This document shows, one piece after another, positions 26,302 to 34,198 of a stretch of 64,000 nucleotides of DNA. Source of the DNA: CAYSCZ01 sp051155775 (GTDB taxonomy: Bacteria; Bacteroidota; Bacteroidia; Cytophagales; Cyclobacteriaceae). Made by a program: the position numbers and the translations under genes. Positions within the stretch are counted from its first letter, which is position 1, and each line of letters starts with the position of its first letter. The notes beneath the pieces were generated by a model. It had not been told where the DNA came from and did no database searches. It saw only the letters and a list, made by a program, of their open reading frames with translations. The stretch lies in assembly GCA_051155775.1 (NCBI GenBank), contig DAXETV010000016.1, positions 124,001 to 188,000 of the forward strand, given 5' to 3'.

Positions 26302-27042
26302 ATGATGAATATCTTAGTTTGCATAACCCACGTACCTGATACTACTTCAAAAATAAGATTTGTCGAAAATAACACTAAATTCGATACCACCTCTATCCAA
26401 TTCATTATTGGTCCTTATGATGATTACGCGCTGGCACGGGCTGTAGAATTAAAAGAATCAGTGGGTGGTAAAATAACCGTTTTAAATGTTGGAGAAGCTG
26501 ATACTGAACCCACGATTAGAAAGGCATTGGCTATAGGTGCTGATGAAGCTATAAGGATAAATGCCTTTCCATCAGATTCCTATTTTGTGGCTAAGCAGAT
26601 TGCGGAAGTGATCAAACAAGGTAATTATGACCTGATATTGATGGGTAGGGAATCCATTGATTTTAATGGTGGGATGGTGCATGGTATGGTAGGGGAGATG
26701 CTTAATATCCCATCCATATCCCCGGTTATGGCCCTCAATATTGAAGGGGATAAAGCTAAAATTGAGGTGGAGATTGAAGGAGGTAAAGAAAATATGGAGC
26801 TAGAGCTGCCGTTTATAGCCGGATGTCAGGAACCTATCGCAGAATGGAAAATACCAAATATGCGAGGTATTATGTCAGCCAGGAAAAAACCATTGAACAT
26901 ATTAGAACCATTTACTGATGAGGTATATACTGAAATCCAAAGGTATGAACTGCCTCCATCAAGAGGTGAAGTAAAAATGATAGATGCTGATAATGTAGAT
27001 GAATTAGTAGATTTATTGAAAAATGAATCGAAAGTACTTTAA
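26302..27042 (+). CDS. etfB: Electron transfer flavoprotein subunit beta
   Basis: 246 aa, normal length. It begins NILVCITHVPDTTSKIRF and includes the AMP-binding region DLILMGRESIDFNGGMV. It pairs with EtfA to carry electrons from acyl-CoA dehydrogenases towards ETF-quinone oxidoreductase. Two ATGs (26302, 26305) can serve as start. It is followed 23 nt later by etfA. Confidence 0.95.
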   Translation: MMNILVCITHVPDTTSKIRFVENNTKFDTTSIQFIIGPYDDYALARAVELKESVGGKITVLNVGEADTEPTIRKALAIGADEAIRINAFPSDSYFVAKQIAEVIKQGNYDLILMGRESIDFNGGMVHGMVGEMLNIPSISPVMALNIEGDKAKIEVEIEGGKENMELELPFIAGCQEPIAEWKIPNMRGIMSARKKPLNILEPFTDEVYTEIQRYELPPSRGEVKMIDADNVDELVDLLKNESKVL

Positions 27043-27065
27043 ACAATTACTAACTTAGGATATAT

Positions 27066-28022
27066 ATGGCTGTACTTGTTTTCTTAGAAGCAGATAAAGG
27101 TAAAATAAAGCATTCATCACTGGAAGCAGTTTCCTACGGATATAAAATGGATCAGGATGTTCAGGCTGTTATATTTTCAGATTTATCAGATGAAGATTTA
27201 AAAAATATCGGGAAATATGGAGTAAAAAAAGTTTATGTATGTAGGGACGAGCGATTATTGGAGGAGAATATACAGGCTTATGCCTCTGCATTAAAACAAA
27301 TTTTCGATAAGATATCGGCAAACACAGTAGTACTGGCAAAATCTTCATTAGGTGATCCGGTGGCTGCTCGGTTATCAGTAAAGATTGACGCTGCTTTTGT
27401 TTCCAATGTTGTGAGCTTACCAGACACCTCTGATGGATTTTCAGTAAAAAGAAGCATTTATACCGGTAAAGCTTACTCGGATGTGAAAGTACTGGCAGAG
27501 AAAAAGATTATTGCCATCAAAAAGAATACACTATCCACTGAAACGATCGGTGGTGAGGCTGAAGTAGAAGCATTTTCTCCAGAAATGAGTGACTCTGATT
27601 TCAAAATAAAAACATTATCAAAAGATAAAGCAGAGGGTGATGTGCTGCTACCTGAAGCGGAAATAGTGGTTTCTGGTGGAAGAGGATTAAAAAGCCCGGA
27701 GAACTGGAGCGTTGTTGAAGATCTTGCTAAAGCACTTGGTGCTGCTACCGGATGTAGTAAACCGGTATCCGATATGGGATGGAGGCCTCACCATGAGCAT
27801 GTAGGTCAAACAGGCATAAAAGTTAGCCCTAATCTTTATATAGCCGTTGGAATATCGGGTGCTATACAACATCTTGCAGGCGTGAGCTCGTCGAAAGTGA
27901 TAGTTGTCATCAATAAAGATGCTGAAGCGCCTTTTTTTAAAGCCGCAGATTATGGTATCGTAGGAGATGCCTTTGAAATATTGCCAAAATTAACTGAAGC
28001 TGTAAAAGCGAAATTAAATTAG
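27066..28022 (+). CDS. etfA: Electron transfer flavoprotein subunit alpha
   Basis: 318 aa. The C-terminal FAD domain carries VSGGRGLKSPENWSVV, the GWRPHHEHVGQTGIKVSPNL-type segment and AVGISGAIQHLAG. Together with EtfB it forms the heterodimeric flavoprotein. The stop overlaps the GTG start of the bifunctional nuclease gene by one base. Confidence 0.96.
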   Translation: MAVLVFLEADKGKIKHSSLEAVSYGYKMDQDVQAVIFSDLSDEDLKNIGKYGVKKVYVCRDERLLEENIQAYASALKQIFDKISANTVVLAKSSLGDPVAARLSVKIDAAFVSNVVSLPDTSDGFSVKRSIYTGKAYSDVKVLAEKKIIAIKKNTLSTETIGGEAEVEAFSPEMSDSDFKIKTLSKDKAEGDVLLPEAEIVVSGGRGLKSPENWSVVEDLAKALGAATGCSKPVSDMGWRPHHEHVGQTGIKVSPNLYIAVGISGAIQHLAGVSSSKVIVVINKDAEAPFFKAADYGIVGDAFEILPKLTEAVKAKLN

Positions 28023-28618
28023 TGGATAAACTTAAATTAGAAATATTAGGCCTGTCATCCAGTCAATCCCAGCAGGGATCATTTGCATTGGTATTGGGTG
28101 AAACAGATGGAAACAGAAGGTTGCCGATAATTATTGGAATGTTTGAAGCCCAGGCGATTGCAATAGAAATTGAAAAAATAGTGCCAAACCGGCCAATGAC
28201 ACACGACCTCTTCAGATCATTTGCAGATTCGTTTCATTTTGAGGTTAAGGAGATCATTATTTCTGACTTAAAGGAAGGTGTATTTTTTGCCAAAATTGTA
28301 TGCATCAATGGTGATGATGTGCTTGAAATTGACGCACGACCCTCTGATGCTATCGCGATTGGGCTGCGGTTCAATGTCGAAATATTTACTTACGAACCAA
28401 TACTTTCAGAAGCAGGTATTGTGCTAACCGATGAGCATGAGGAAGAAATGAGTAAATTGGAAAAAACACAATCCAAACCCGTATCAAATAAACCATTTGA
28501 AGAACAACTTAAGGATCTCTCAGCTGAGCGACTAAAAGAGTTACTTAATCAGTCACTTTCCAAAGAAGATTACGAAAGAGCCGCTCAGATCAGAGACGAG
28601 TTAAACAATAGGAATTAA
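28022..28618 (+). CDS. Bifunctional nuclease (DUF151) with UVR motif
   Basis: 198 aa, starting at GTG with DKLKLEILGLSSSQSQQGSF, the family N-terminus. Residues about 1-135 form the bifunctional nuclease (BFN, DUF151) domain, with DARPSDAIAIGLRF. A C-terminal UvrB/UvrC interaction helix (about 165-196, LSKEDYERAAQIRDEL) follows. Plant and algal BFN proteins show RNase/DNase activity; the bacterial role is unclear. Location directly after etfBA is recurrent in Bacteroidota as I recall it. Confidence 0.85.
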   Translation: MDKLKLEILGLSSSQSQQGSFALVLGETDGNRRLPIIIGMFEAQAIAIEIEKIVPNRPMTHDLFRSFADSFHFEVKEIIISDLKEGVFFAKIVCINGDDVLEIDARPSDAIAIGLRFNVEIFTYEPILSEAGIVLTDEHEEEMSKLEKTQSKPVSNKPFEEQLKDLSAERLKELLNQSLSKEDYERAAQIRDELNNRN

Positions 28619-28712
28619 TATTAACTGTTCAGCAAATTCCTGTAATCCACAACTAAAAACTAACCTTATTGGCATTATTGCTATGATCATTGTGTCCGAG
28701 AGCGTTTTAATC

Positions 28713-29306
28713 TTACATGATTAAATTGAGCCCTTCGATCAGTTTAATTTTTTTATTGAGCTGATTTTCCTGTTCCTCAGGCACTTCAAGGGATAGATAG
28801 CATATTTCCTTAAATTCCTGTGATATTATTTTAGCGTCAATTTCCATGACAAGCCGCATCACCTCATTGGTAATATCATAAGGGTAAGATAGGTTTATCT
28901 CCCGCGTTATCTGTTCTTCAATAATATTGGCTTGCTTAAGTGCGTCAGCTGCAGCCGTTTTATAAGCGTTGATTAATCCACTGACTCCAAGTTTTGTGCC
29001 ACCAAAGTATCGCACCACAACTACCAGTGTATTGGTTAATTCAAAAGATTTTATCTGGCCTAGTATAGGATCTCCTGCGGAGTGATTGGGTTCGCCATCA
29101 TCACTGGCACGTTGATAAACCTGTTTCTTACCAAGTCTAAAGGCATAACAATGATGCCTGGCATTGTAGTAGCTTTTTTTAAGCGCTTGAAGTTCATTTT
29201 TCACAGCTTCTTCCGAGCATACTGGAAAAGCGAAACCTAAGAATTTACTCCCTTTCTCTTTATAGTCACCTCTTGATAGAGTCTTGATGGTTTTGTAGCA
29301 AGCCAT
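28713..29306 (-). CDS. YigZ/IMPACT family protein
   Basis: 197 aa. The UPF0029 N-terminal domain shows KGSKFLGFAFPV, DDGEPNHSAGDPIL and VVVVRYFGGTKLGVSGL, the diagnostic IMPACT motif; a ferredoxin-like C-terminal domain follows. E. coli YigZ has nucleic-acid-binding features, and eukaryotic IMPACT regulates GCN2. It begins one base after the stop of the upstream TPR gene, so it is the last gene of that minus-strand unit. Confidence 0.9.
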   Translation of the reverse strand: MACYKTIKTLSRGDYKEKGSKFLGFAFPVCSEEAVKNELQALKKSYYNARHHCYAFRLGKKQVYQRASDDGEPNHSAGDPILGQIKSFELTNTLVVVVRYFGGTKLGVSGLINAYKTAAADALKQANIIEEQITREINLSYPYDITNEVMRLVMEIDAKIISQEFKEICYLSLEVPEEQENQLNKKIKLIEGLNLIM

Positions 29307-29307
29307 A

Positions 29308-30423
29308 TTACAACAATTTAAGTAACGATTTCGCTTCTTCTATTACCGATGCTGTTTCTGCAAATTTTAATGTAAGCTTTAAGTACTCTTTAGCCACCTC
29401 ATCATCTTTTTTGAGCATAAATATTCTTCCTAATCCGAGATAAGCCAAGCTTCGGTAATAGGTGCCTTTTGTTTCACTGTAAAATGCGGATAATCCTTCG
29501 GAATAAGCATTTACTGCGTGATTGTATTGTTTTTTATCCTTTTCAAAGATTATCCCCTCCATAATATATCCGGCCATTTTGTAATAAGGGTCATTCATAA
29601 CCTGTAAAGGCCAAATGTGCTTAGTGGCTTCGATGTATTGCTCCGTAAGTATTAAGCCTTCTGTGAGTTTTGCTCTGAAATAAGGGTTTTTTGGATAGGC
29701 ATAATGTAATACCTTTAAATAGCCTATGGCTTTTTCAGGTCTGTTTTCATAACGAAGCAATATGTAAGCGTAATAAAGGTGCGATTCTACCATGGAGAAA
29801 ATTGCCTTTTCACAAGAATATTCAATTTGTTTCAGACCCAAATCCCTGTTACCCCTCTTAAAAATCCAGACAAATGATTTATATATTGGATGGAGCTCCG
29901 GATATACTTCTCTAAAGTAGTTGTACAGGCCTACCGGAAAATGAAATACATCATATTCCTCAACCATTCTCATAGCTTTCTTTATTAAATAATAAACACT
30001 TCTTCCCTCACCTAATGCTTTGAAATACTGTCCGCCGTCAGAATAGTATTGAGCGAGCAACCCACTACTGGCTAAACCAAAATAAACCCCTTCTACATAA
30101 GTGTCATCGCTATCCCTCAAAATATCGGAACTATTTTTTGCCTTGATTAGGTGTTCTTCAAAATCTGGAAAGTTAGGGCTATTATAGCTGAATGGCATCT
30201 CTTTGTACATCACAGAGACAGCTTTCAGTAAATGATTGATCGGATGGTTTGGAATTTTTAGGCTTAAGCTATCGATGTATACCTGAGATAACTCAAATTC
30301 CATGTTGTAGATGTGATCCGAACTTTTTTTTACCAGTTCAAGCCGTTCTGGTTCATCGAACAGTAGTTTCTGTGCCAATGCAGGATAGGATAGAAAAGTA
30401 AAAGCCAGAATAAATATCCACAT
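29308..30423 (-). CDS. Exported TPR-rich protein of unknown function
   Basis: 371 aa with a short signal peptide (WIFILAFTFLSYPALAQ). The mature protein is helical, with TPR-like repeats, for example LYYAYILLRYENRPEKAIGYL and TYYRSLAYLGLGRIFMLKKDDEVA. It contains a tyrosine-rich central region. It probably acts in the periplasm as a scaffold. I do not recognise a named family. It is coupled to yigZ and has a -7-like element just upstream. Confidence 0.7.
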   Translation of the reverse strand: MWIFILAFTFLSYPALAQKLLFDEPERLELVKKSSDHIYNMEFELSQVYIDSLSLKIPNHPINHLLKAVSVMYKEMPFSYNSPNFPDFEEHLIKAKNSSDILRDSDDTYVEGVYFGLASSGLLAQYYSDGGQYFKALGEGRSVYYLIKKAMRMVEEYDVFHFPVGLYNYFREVYPELHPIYKSFVWIFKRGNRDLGLKQIEYSCEKAIFSMVESHLYYAYILLRYENRPEKAIGYLKVLHYAYPKNPYFRAKLTEGLILTEQYIEATKHIWPLQVMNDPYYKMAGYIMEGIIFEKDKKQYNHAVNAYSEGLSAFYSETKGTYYRSLAYLGLGRIFMLKKDDEVAKEYLKLTLKFAETASVIEEAKSLLKLL

Positions 30424-30446
30424 GATTCTTTGAACGTTCCTTACAT

Positions 30447-30454
30447 CAAACTTA
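30447..30454 (-). promoter_or_regulatory. -7 promoter element before the exported TPR gene
   Basis: On the minus strand TAAGTTTG fits TAnnTTTG, 23 nt before the ATG at 30423. No clear -33 partner is seen, so this is moderate evidence only. Confidence 0.35.
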
Positions 30455-30516
30455 TGGTGTAAAACTGTAAAATTCTGAGATAAAGTTAAACTTTTTAAAC
30501 CCTGGTATATTCAGAT

Positions 30517-31434
30517 TTAGCGTCGGTTGTCATGATCTTCGACAATGCTTAAATAGCTTTTATAGCGATCTTCCAGGATTTTACCGTTTTTTACTGCTTG
30601 GATCACTGCACAGCCAGGCTCATGGATATGGGTACAATTGTAATACTTGCATTGATTGAATAGTTGCCTCATTTCAGGAAAAAAATGATTCAACTCGTGG
30701 CTTTCAATGTCGATGATGCCCAATTCTTTTATGCCTGGTGTGTCAATTAAAAAGGAGTCATTATTCAATTGAAACATCTCAGCGAAGGTGGTGGTATGAA
30801 TTCCTTTATCAGCATATCCCGAAACTTCATTGACCACCTGATTGGCTTTTGGTATTAGATTGTTGATTAAAGTAGATTTTCCAACACCCGAATGGCCTCC
30901 TAATAGTGACACTTTTTTATTAAATATTTTAATTATGCTTTCATCGATAGAATTTCGAAAACTTGTCAGGAACGTTGGGTAACCGATGCTTTCATAATAA
31001 TTGAAGAAACATTGAAGTTTGTTAATGATTGATTTATTTATCAGATCGGATTTATTAAAAATCAAGACAGTGGGAATGGAATAAGCTTCTGCTGTTACCA
31101 AAAAACGATCGATAAACCCCCAGGATGTTTTAGGTTTTTTAAATGAGGCAACTAGTACCGCCTGATCTATGTTGGCGGATAATATATGGGAATGGCCGGT
31201 TTTTTTTGGTGATTTTCTGATGATATAGTTGCGTCTTGGTAGGAGTTCGTAGATTACCCAGGTATTATCCGCTTCTTGTTTTATTAATACTTTATCACCT
31301 ACTGCTACCGGGTTAGTAACTTTGCGGTCTTCCAATCTGAATTTACCGCGAATACGAGCATTCAGGAAATTTTCTTCCTCATCTTTTATTACGTACCATG
31401 AACCTGTGGACTTAACAATTACTCCTTTGCGCAT
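30517..31434 (-). CDS. rsgA: Ribosome small subunit-dependent GTPase A
   Basis: 305 aa. An N-terminal OB fold (about 1-70) is followed by the circularly permuted GTPase: NKSD 127-130, Walker A LGGHSGVGKST 178-188 and DTPG 231-234. The C-terminal zinc site Cys262, Cys267, His269, Cys275 completes the family layout. RsgA acts in late 30S maturation. An intrinsic-terminator hairpin ends only 10 nt before the ATG at 31434, which makes the source of its transcript unclear. Confidence 0.96.
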   Translation of the reverse strand: MRKGVIVKSTGSWYVIKDEEENFLNARIRGKFRLEDRKVTNPVAVGDKVLIKQEADNTWVIYELLPRRNYIIRKSPKKTGHSHILSANIDQAVLVASFKKPKTSWGFIDRFLVTAEAYSIPTVLIFNKSDLINKSIINKLQCFFNYYESIGYPTFLTSFRNSIDESIIKIFNKKVSLLGGHSGVGKSTLINNLIPKANQVVNEVSGYADKGIHTTTFAEMFQLNNDSFLIDTPGIKELGIIDIESHELNHFFPEMRQLFNQCKYYNCTHIHEPGCAVIQAVKNGKILEDRYKSYLSIVEDHDNRR

Positions 31435-31440
31435 AAAATA

Positions 31441-31468
31441 AAAAACCCTCCCAGATAAGTAGGAGGGT
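31441..31468 (-). terminator. Intrinsic terminator after the peroxiredoxin gene
   Basis: On the minus strand ACCCTCC pairs with GGAGGGT (7 bp, 31462-31468 with 31445-31451, 10-nt loop) and is followed by a run of T (TTTTTTATTTT). It lies 23 nt after the peroxiredoxin stop and runs almost into the rsgA start codon. Confidence 0.85.
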
Positions 31469-31491
31469 AAAATTATTTCTTTTTATTCTAA

Positions 31492-32121
31492 CTAGTGTGA
31501 TGCCAGATACTCAGCAACGCCTTCTCTGGTTGCTTGCATTGCATCTTGACCTTCTTCCCAGTTAGCAGGGCATACTTCACCGTGTTTTTCAATATGGTGC
31601 CATGCATCAACTATTCTAATCATCTCATCGATATTTCTGCCAAGCGGAAGGTCGTTTATTGTTTCATGTCGTACAATACCTTGTTTATCGATCAGGAAAG
31701 TTCCTCTGTAAGCAACGGGAACACCTTCAAACGCCAGTTCTCCATCCTCGTCATAATTCCAGTCTCCGGCTAATACACCAAAGTTACTGGCGATAGTTTT
31801 AGCGGTATCTGCAACCACTGGGTATGTCACACCTTCTATTCCACCTTTATCTTTAGGTGTCATGATCCAGGCCAGATGTGTTTCTTCAGTATCAGTGGAA
31901 GCTCCTACAACTGCTATTTCTCTTTTTTCGAAATCAGCAAGTTTTTCCTGAAATGCCAGAATCTCTGTGGGGCATACAAACGTGAAATCTTTTGGATAAA
32001 AGAAGAAAATAACTTCTCTTTTTCCAATGTACTGCTCCAGGGAGAAGTCTTCAACGATTTCTTCTCCATTAAGTACAGCCGGAGCTTTGAATAAAGGTGC
32101 TTTTTTTCCTACTAGTGACAT
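31492..32121 (-). CDS. Typical 2-Cys peroxiredoxin (AhpC/Prx1 type)
   Basis: 209 aa, cytoplasmic. The peroxidatic Cys50 lies in FTFVCPTE and the resolving Cys184 in HGEVCPANW. It reduces H2O2 and organic peroxides using thioredoxin-like donors. The usual GGLG motif reads GGIE and no C-terminal YF follows, which suggests a form resistant to over-oxidation (inference). It lies 6 nt after the Fur-family gene, so the regulator and the peroxidase form one unit, and a terminator follows. Confidence 0.94.
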   Translation of the reverse strand: MSLVGKKAPLFKAPAVLNGEEIVEDFSLEQYIGKREVIFFFYPKDFTFVCPTEILAFQEKLADFEKREIAVVGASTDTEETHLAWIMTPKDKGGIEGVTYPVVADTAKTIASNFGVLAGDWNYDEDGELAFEGVPVAYRGTFLIDKQGIVRHETINDLPLGRNIDEMIRIVDAWHHIEKHGEVCPANWEEGQDAMQATREGVAEYLASH

Positions 32122-32127
32122 AAGTAA

Positions 32128-32577
32128 TTATTTGTTTGGTTTGTAATAAGTTTTCTTTGATTGGTCTAATTTTTTTCCGTTTAATTGTATCTTGATCTCA
32201 TCTAGACCAAAATTTTCAATCCGCTTATCTGAGAAATAATTTTTAAGTAATTCTTCTAATTCCGTATCATAAAAATCAATAAGATCATTGGTGTCTTTAC
32301 AGTAAATGTGATAATGAGTATCTTTGTTTATCTCATATCGGGTAATATTTCCTCTGGTGGCCACTCTTTTGATTATATCATGTTGTTCAAAAGTTTCAAG
32401 CACTCTGTAAACTGTTCCTAAAGATATGCTCGGATTATTTAATTTAATCTTGTCGAAAATTTTTTCAGCAGAGGGGTGATCCCCACTTGATAAAAGTATA
32501 TCCAACACCGTAAGCCTTGGGTGGGTAACTTTTAGGCTATAGGTCTTTAATATGTTTCCGGGCTCCTCAAGCGACAT
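32128..32577 (-). CDS. Fur/PerR family regulator with a single cysteine
   Basis: 149-aa Fur-superfamily repressor. The winged helix is about residues 15-82 (SLGTVYRVLETFEQHDIIKR), with the dimer/metal domain after it (YHIYCKDTNDLIDF, 89-102). The usual HxHxxCxxC becomes HYHIYCKDT. Cys93 is the only cysteine, so the structural Cys4 zinc site of most Fur/PerR proteins cannot form. Co-transcription with a peroxiredoxin suggests a PerR-like peroxide sensor (inference). A short palindrome ATAATTAT lies just upstream (around 32590), too weak to call an operator. Confidence 0.88.
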   Translation of the reverse strand: MSLEEPGNILKTYSLKVTHPRLTVLDILLSSGDHPSAEKIFDKIKLNNPSISLGTVYRVLETFEQHDIIKRVATRGNITRYEINKDTHYHIYCKDTNDLIDFYDTELEELLKNYFSDKRIENFGLDEIKIQLNGKKLDQSKKTYYKPNK

Positions 32578-32692
32578 TATATATCAAATGATAATTATTT
32601 CTATTTATGAATAAAAAACGTTTAGTATGCTAATTTGTTATTTAGAATTCTTAAAATTTTCATGAAATTTCTTAGCGGGAAAATCGGTGATT

Positions 32693-32739
32693 TATATTTG
32701 AAGTATCAATAAAAGAAAAGCCCCCTAAAAGGAGGCTTT
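32693..32739 (+). promoter_or_regulatory. Promoter element followed at once by a hairpin, upstream of the LMW phosphatase
   Basis: TATATTTG (32693-32700) matches the -7 consensus on the plus strand. A 10-bp stem with one mismatch (32717-32726 with 32730-32739, 3-nt loop) begins 16 nt later, roughly 10 nt from the expected transcription start. Poly-T flanks are present only on the minus side (TTTTCTTTTATT), where no gene ends. It may be a 5' mRNA hairpin, an attenuator or the end of a small RNA; the sequence does not decide. Confidence 0.45.
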
Positions 32740-32844
32740 CTTTGTTCTTAAACAGGTGTATGAATAAAATTTGTGCTATGTGTTAGTTATATATACCCTG
32801 ACATGCTAAAAGGTAACCAGATAAGTAGAAAAAAATTAAAGAAA

Positions 32845-33324
32845 ATGATAAAAGTCCTGTTTGTTTGTTTAGGTAACATTTGTAGGTCGCCATTGGCAGA
32901 AGCTATATTTAAAGAAAAGGTACAGAAAAGGGGATTGGAGAATTATTTTTCTATTGATTCAGCGGGTACTTCTGATTACCATCTTAGATCAAGTCCTGAT
33001 CCCAGGACAATCCTGATTGCGGAAAAATACAATATTCCAATAGAGCACAAAGCGAGACAGTTTAGTGTGCGCGATGGACAGGATTATGATTATGTAATAG
33101 CCATGGATTTTAGCAATCGTGAAAATATACTAAAAGTCGCTGGAGGGTCCATTAGTAGCTTATTTCTTATGCGCGATTTTGATCCTGGGCCTGGAGATAG
33201 GGAAGTGCCTGATCCTTATTTTGGAGCTGAGGATGGTTTTGAGAATGTTTACCGCATTTTAGACAGGTCGGCAGATAGCCTGCTGAATTATTTGATAAAA
33301 GAACATAAGCTGTCCAATGTTTAA
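32845..33324 (+). CDS. Low-molecular-weight protein tyrosine phosphatase family protein
   Basis: 159 aa from ATG at 32845, the family-standard start (MIKVLFVCLGNICRSP). The frame stays open upstream to 32773, but those 24 residues are not family-like. The P-loop is Cys8-x5-Arg14, and the general acid is in DPYFG near the C-terminus. It overlaps a fructosamine-kinase-like gene by 8 nt. In several bacteria such pairs act together on ribulosamine phosphates, with the phosphatase member dephosphorylating sugars, so the natural substrate may not be phosphotyrosine (inference from that literature). Confidence 0.92.
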   Translation: MIKVLFVCLGNICRSPLAEAIFKEKVQKRGLENYFSIDSAGTSDYHLRSSPDPRTILIAEKYNIPIEHKARQFSVRDGQDYDYVIAMDFSNRENILKVAGGSISSLFLMRDFDPGPGDREVPDPYFGAEDGFENVYRILDRSADSLLNYLIKEHKLSNV

Positions 33325-34195
33325 TGTTAATTTCGATCAATTCTACCAATCCCTGCTCTTTCATCAGTTTGGCAGAGACATAAAACTGAAAAAGTTTCAA
33401 TTTATTGGAGGTGGATGTATAAACAACACAGTGAAATTATTTACAAGCGAAGGAGAATTTTTCCTAAAGTGGAATGAGTTTGCGGATGATGACATGTTTC
33501 AAAAAGAGGTTAAAGGCCTCGATTTGCTTCGGGATAACTATCCCTTTATTCCGAAAGCCATAGGTTATGGCAGAGTGGATCAGAAGAATTATTTATTGTT
33601 AGAATTTGTGCCCAGGTATGGTCAAAAATCCAAATTTTGGGAAGATTTCGGAAGGTATCTGGCTTTATTACACAAAAGAACCAATGAAAAGTTTGGCCTT
33701 GATCATGATAATTATATCGGGAAATTGCCCCAAAAGAATGCATATGAAGATCATTGGATTGATTTTTTTATTAACAATCGGTTAGGCCCTCAAATTGGAT
33801 TAGCCTATTACAATGGTTTAATCTCCAAATCATTTCTGGATTCATTTAAAGAAATTTATGAAAAGTTGGGTGATATATTCCCCGAAGAACCACCGGCTTT
33901 GTTGCATGGCGATCTATGGTCCGGTAACTATATGGTAGGAACGGATGGTAACCCTTTTATTGTGGACCCTGCTGTTTATTTTGGACATAGAGAAATTGAA
34001 TTGTCATTTACAAGGTTGTTTGGAGGTTTTGATTTAAAATTTTATGATGCCTACAACGAAGCCTACCCACTTGAAGATGGCTTTGAGGACAGGATCGATA
34101 TCTATAATATTTATCCTCTGATGGTTCATGTCAATTTATTTGGAACATCTTATTTAAACGGAGTGGAAAGAATAATAAAAAGATTAAAAAAATGA
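33317..34195 (+). CDS. Fructosamine/ketosamine-3-kinase family protein
   Basis: 292-aa kinase of the FN3K branch of the APH fold. It contains the glycine-rich FIGGGCINN, the catalytic loop HGDLWSGN (Asp199, Asn204) and DPAVYFGHREIEL (Asp217, the FN3K signature). Bacterial members phosphorylate ribulosamines or erythrulosamines on glycated proteins, which then decompose spontaneously. The start overlaps the LMW phosphatase stop. It converges on uvrD with 3 nt between stops. Confidence 0.88.
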   Translation: MFNVNFDQFYQSLLFHQFGRDIKLKKFQFIGGGCINNTVKLFTSEGEFFLKWNEFADDDMFQKEVKGLDLLRDNYPFIPKAIGYGRVDQKNYLLLEFVPRYGQKSKFWEDFGRYLALLHKRTNEKFGLDHDNYIGKLPQKNAYEDHWIDFFINNRLGPQIGLAYYNGLISKSFLDSFKEIYEKLGDIFPEEPPALLHGDLWSGNYMVGTDGNPFIVDPAVYFGHREIELSFTRLFGGFDLKFYDAYNEAYPLEDGFEDRIDIYNIYPLMVHVNLFGTSYLNGVERIIKRLKK

Positions 34196-34198
34196 ACT

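Noticed and set aside
32588..32601. Fur/PerR box upstream of the fur-like gene
   Set aside because: Only an 8-bp palindrome (ATAATTAT) fits; not enough to call an operator in this AT-rich gap.
32773..32844. 24-residue N-terminal extension of the LMW phosphatase
   Set aside because: Family proteins start at MIKVLFVCLGN; the extension overlaps the probable leader.
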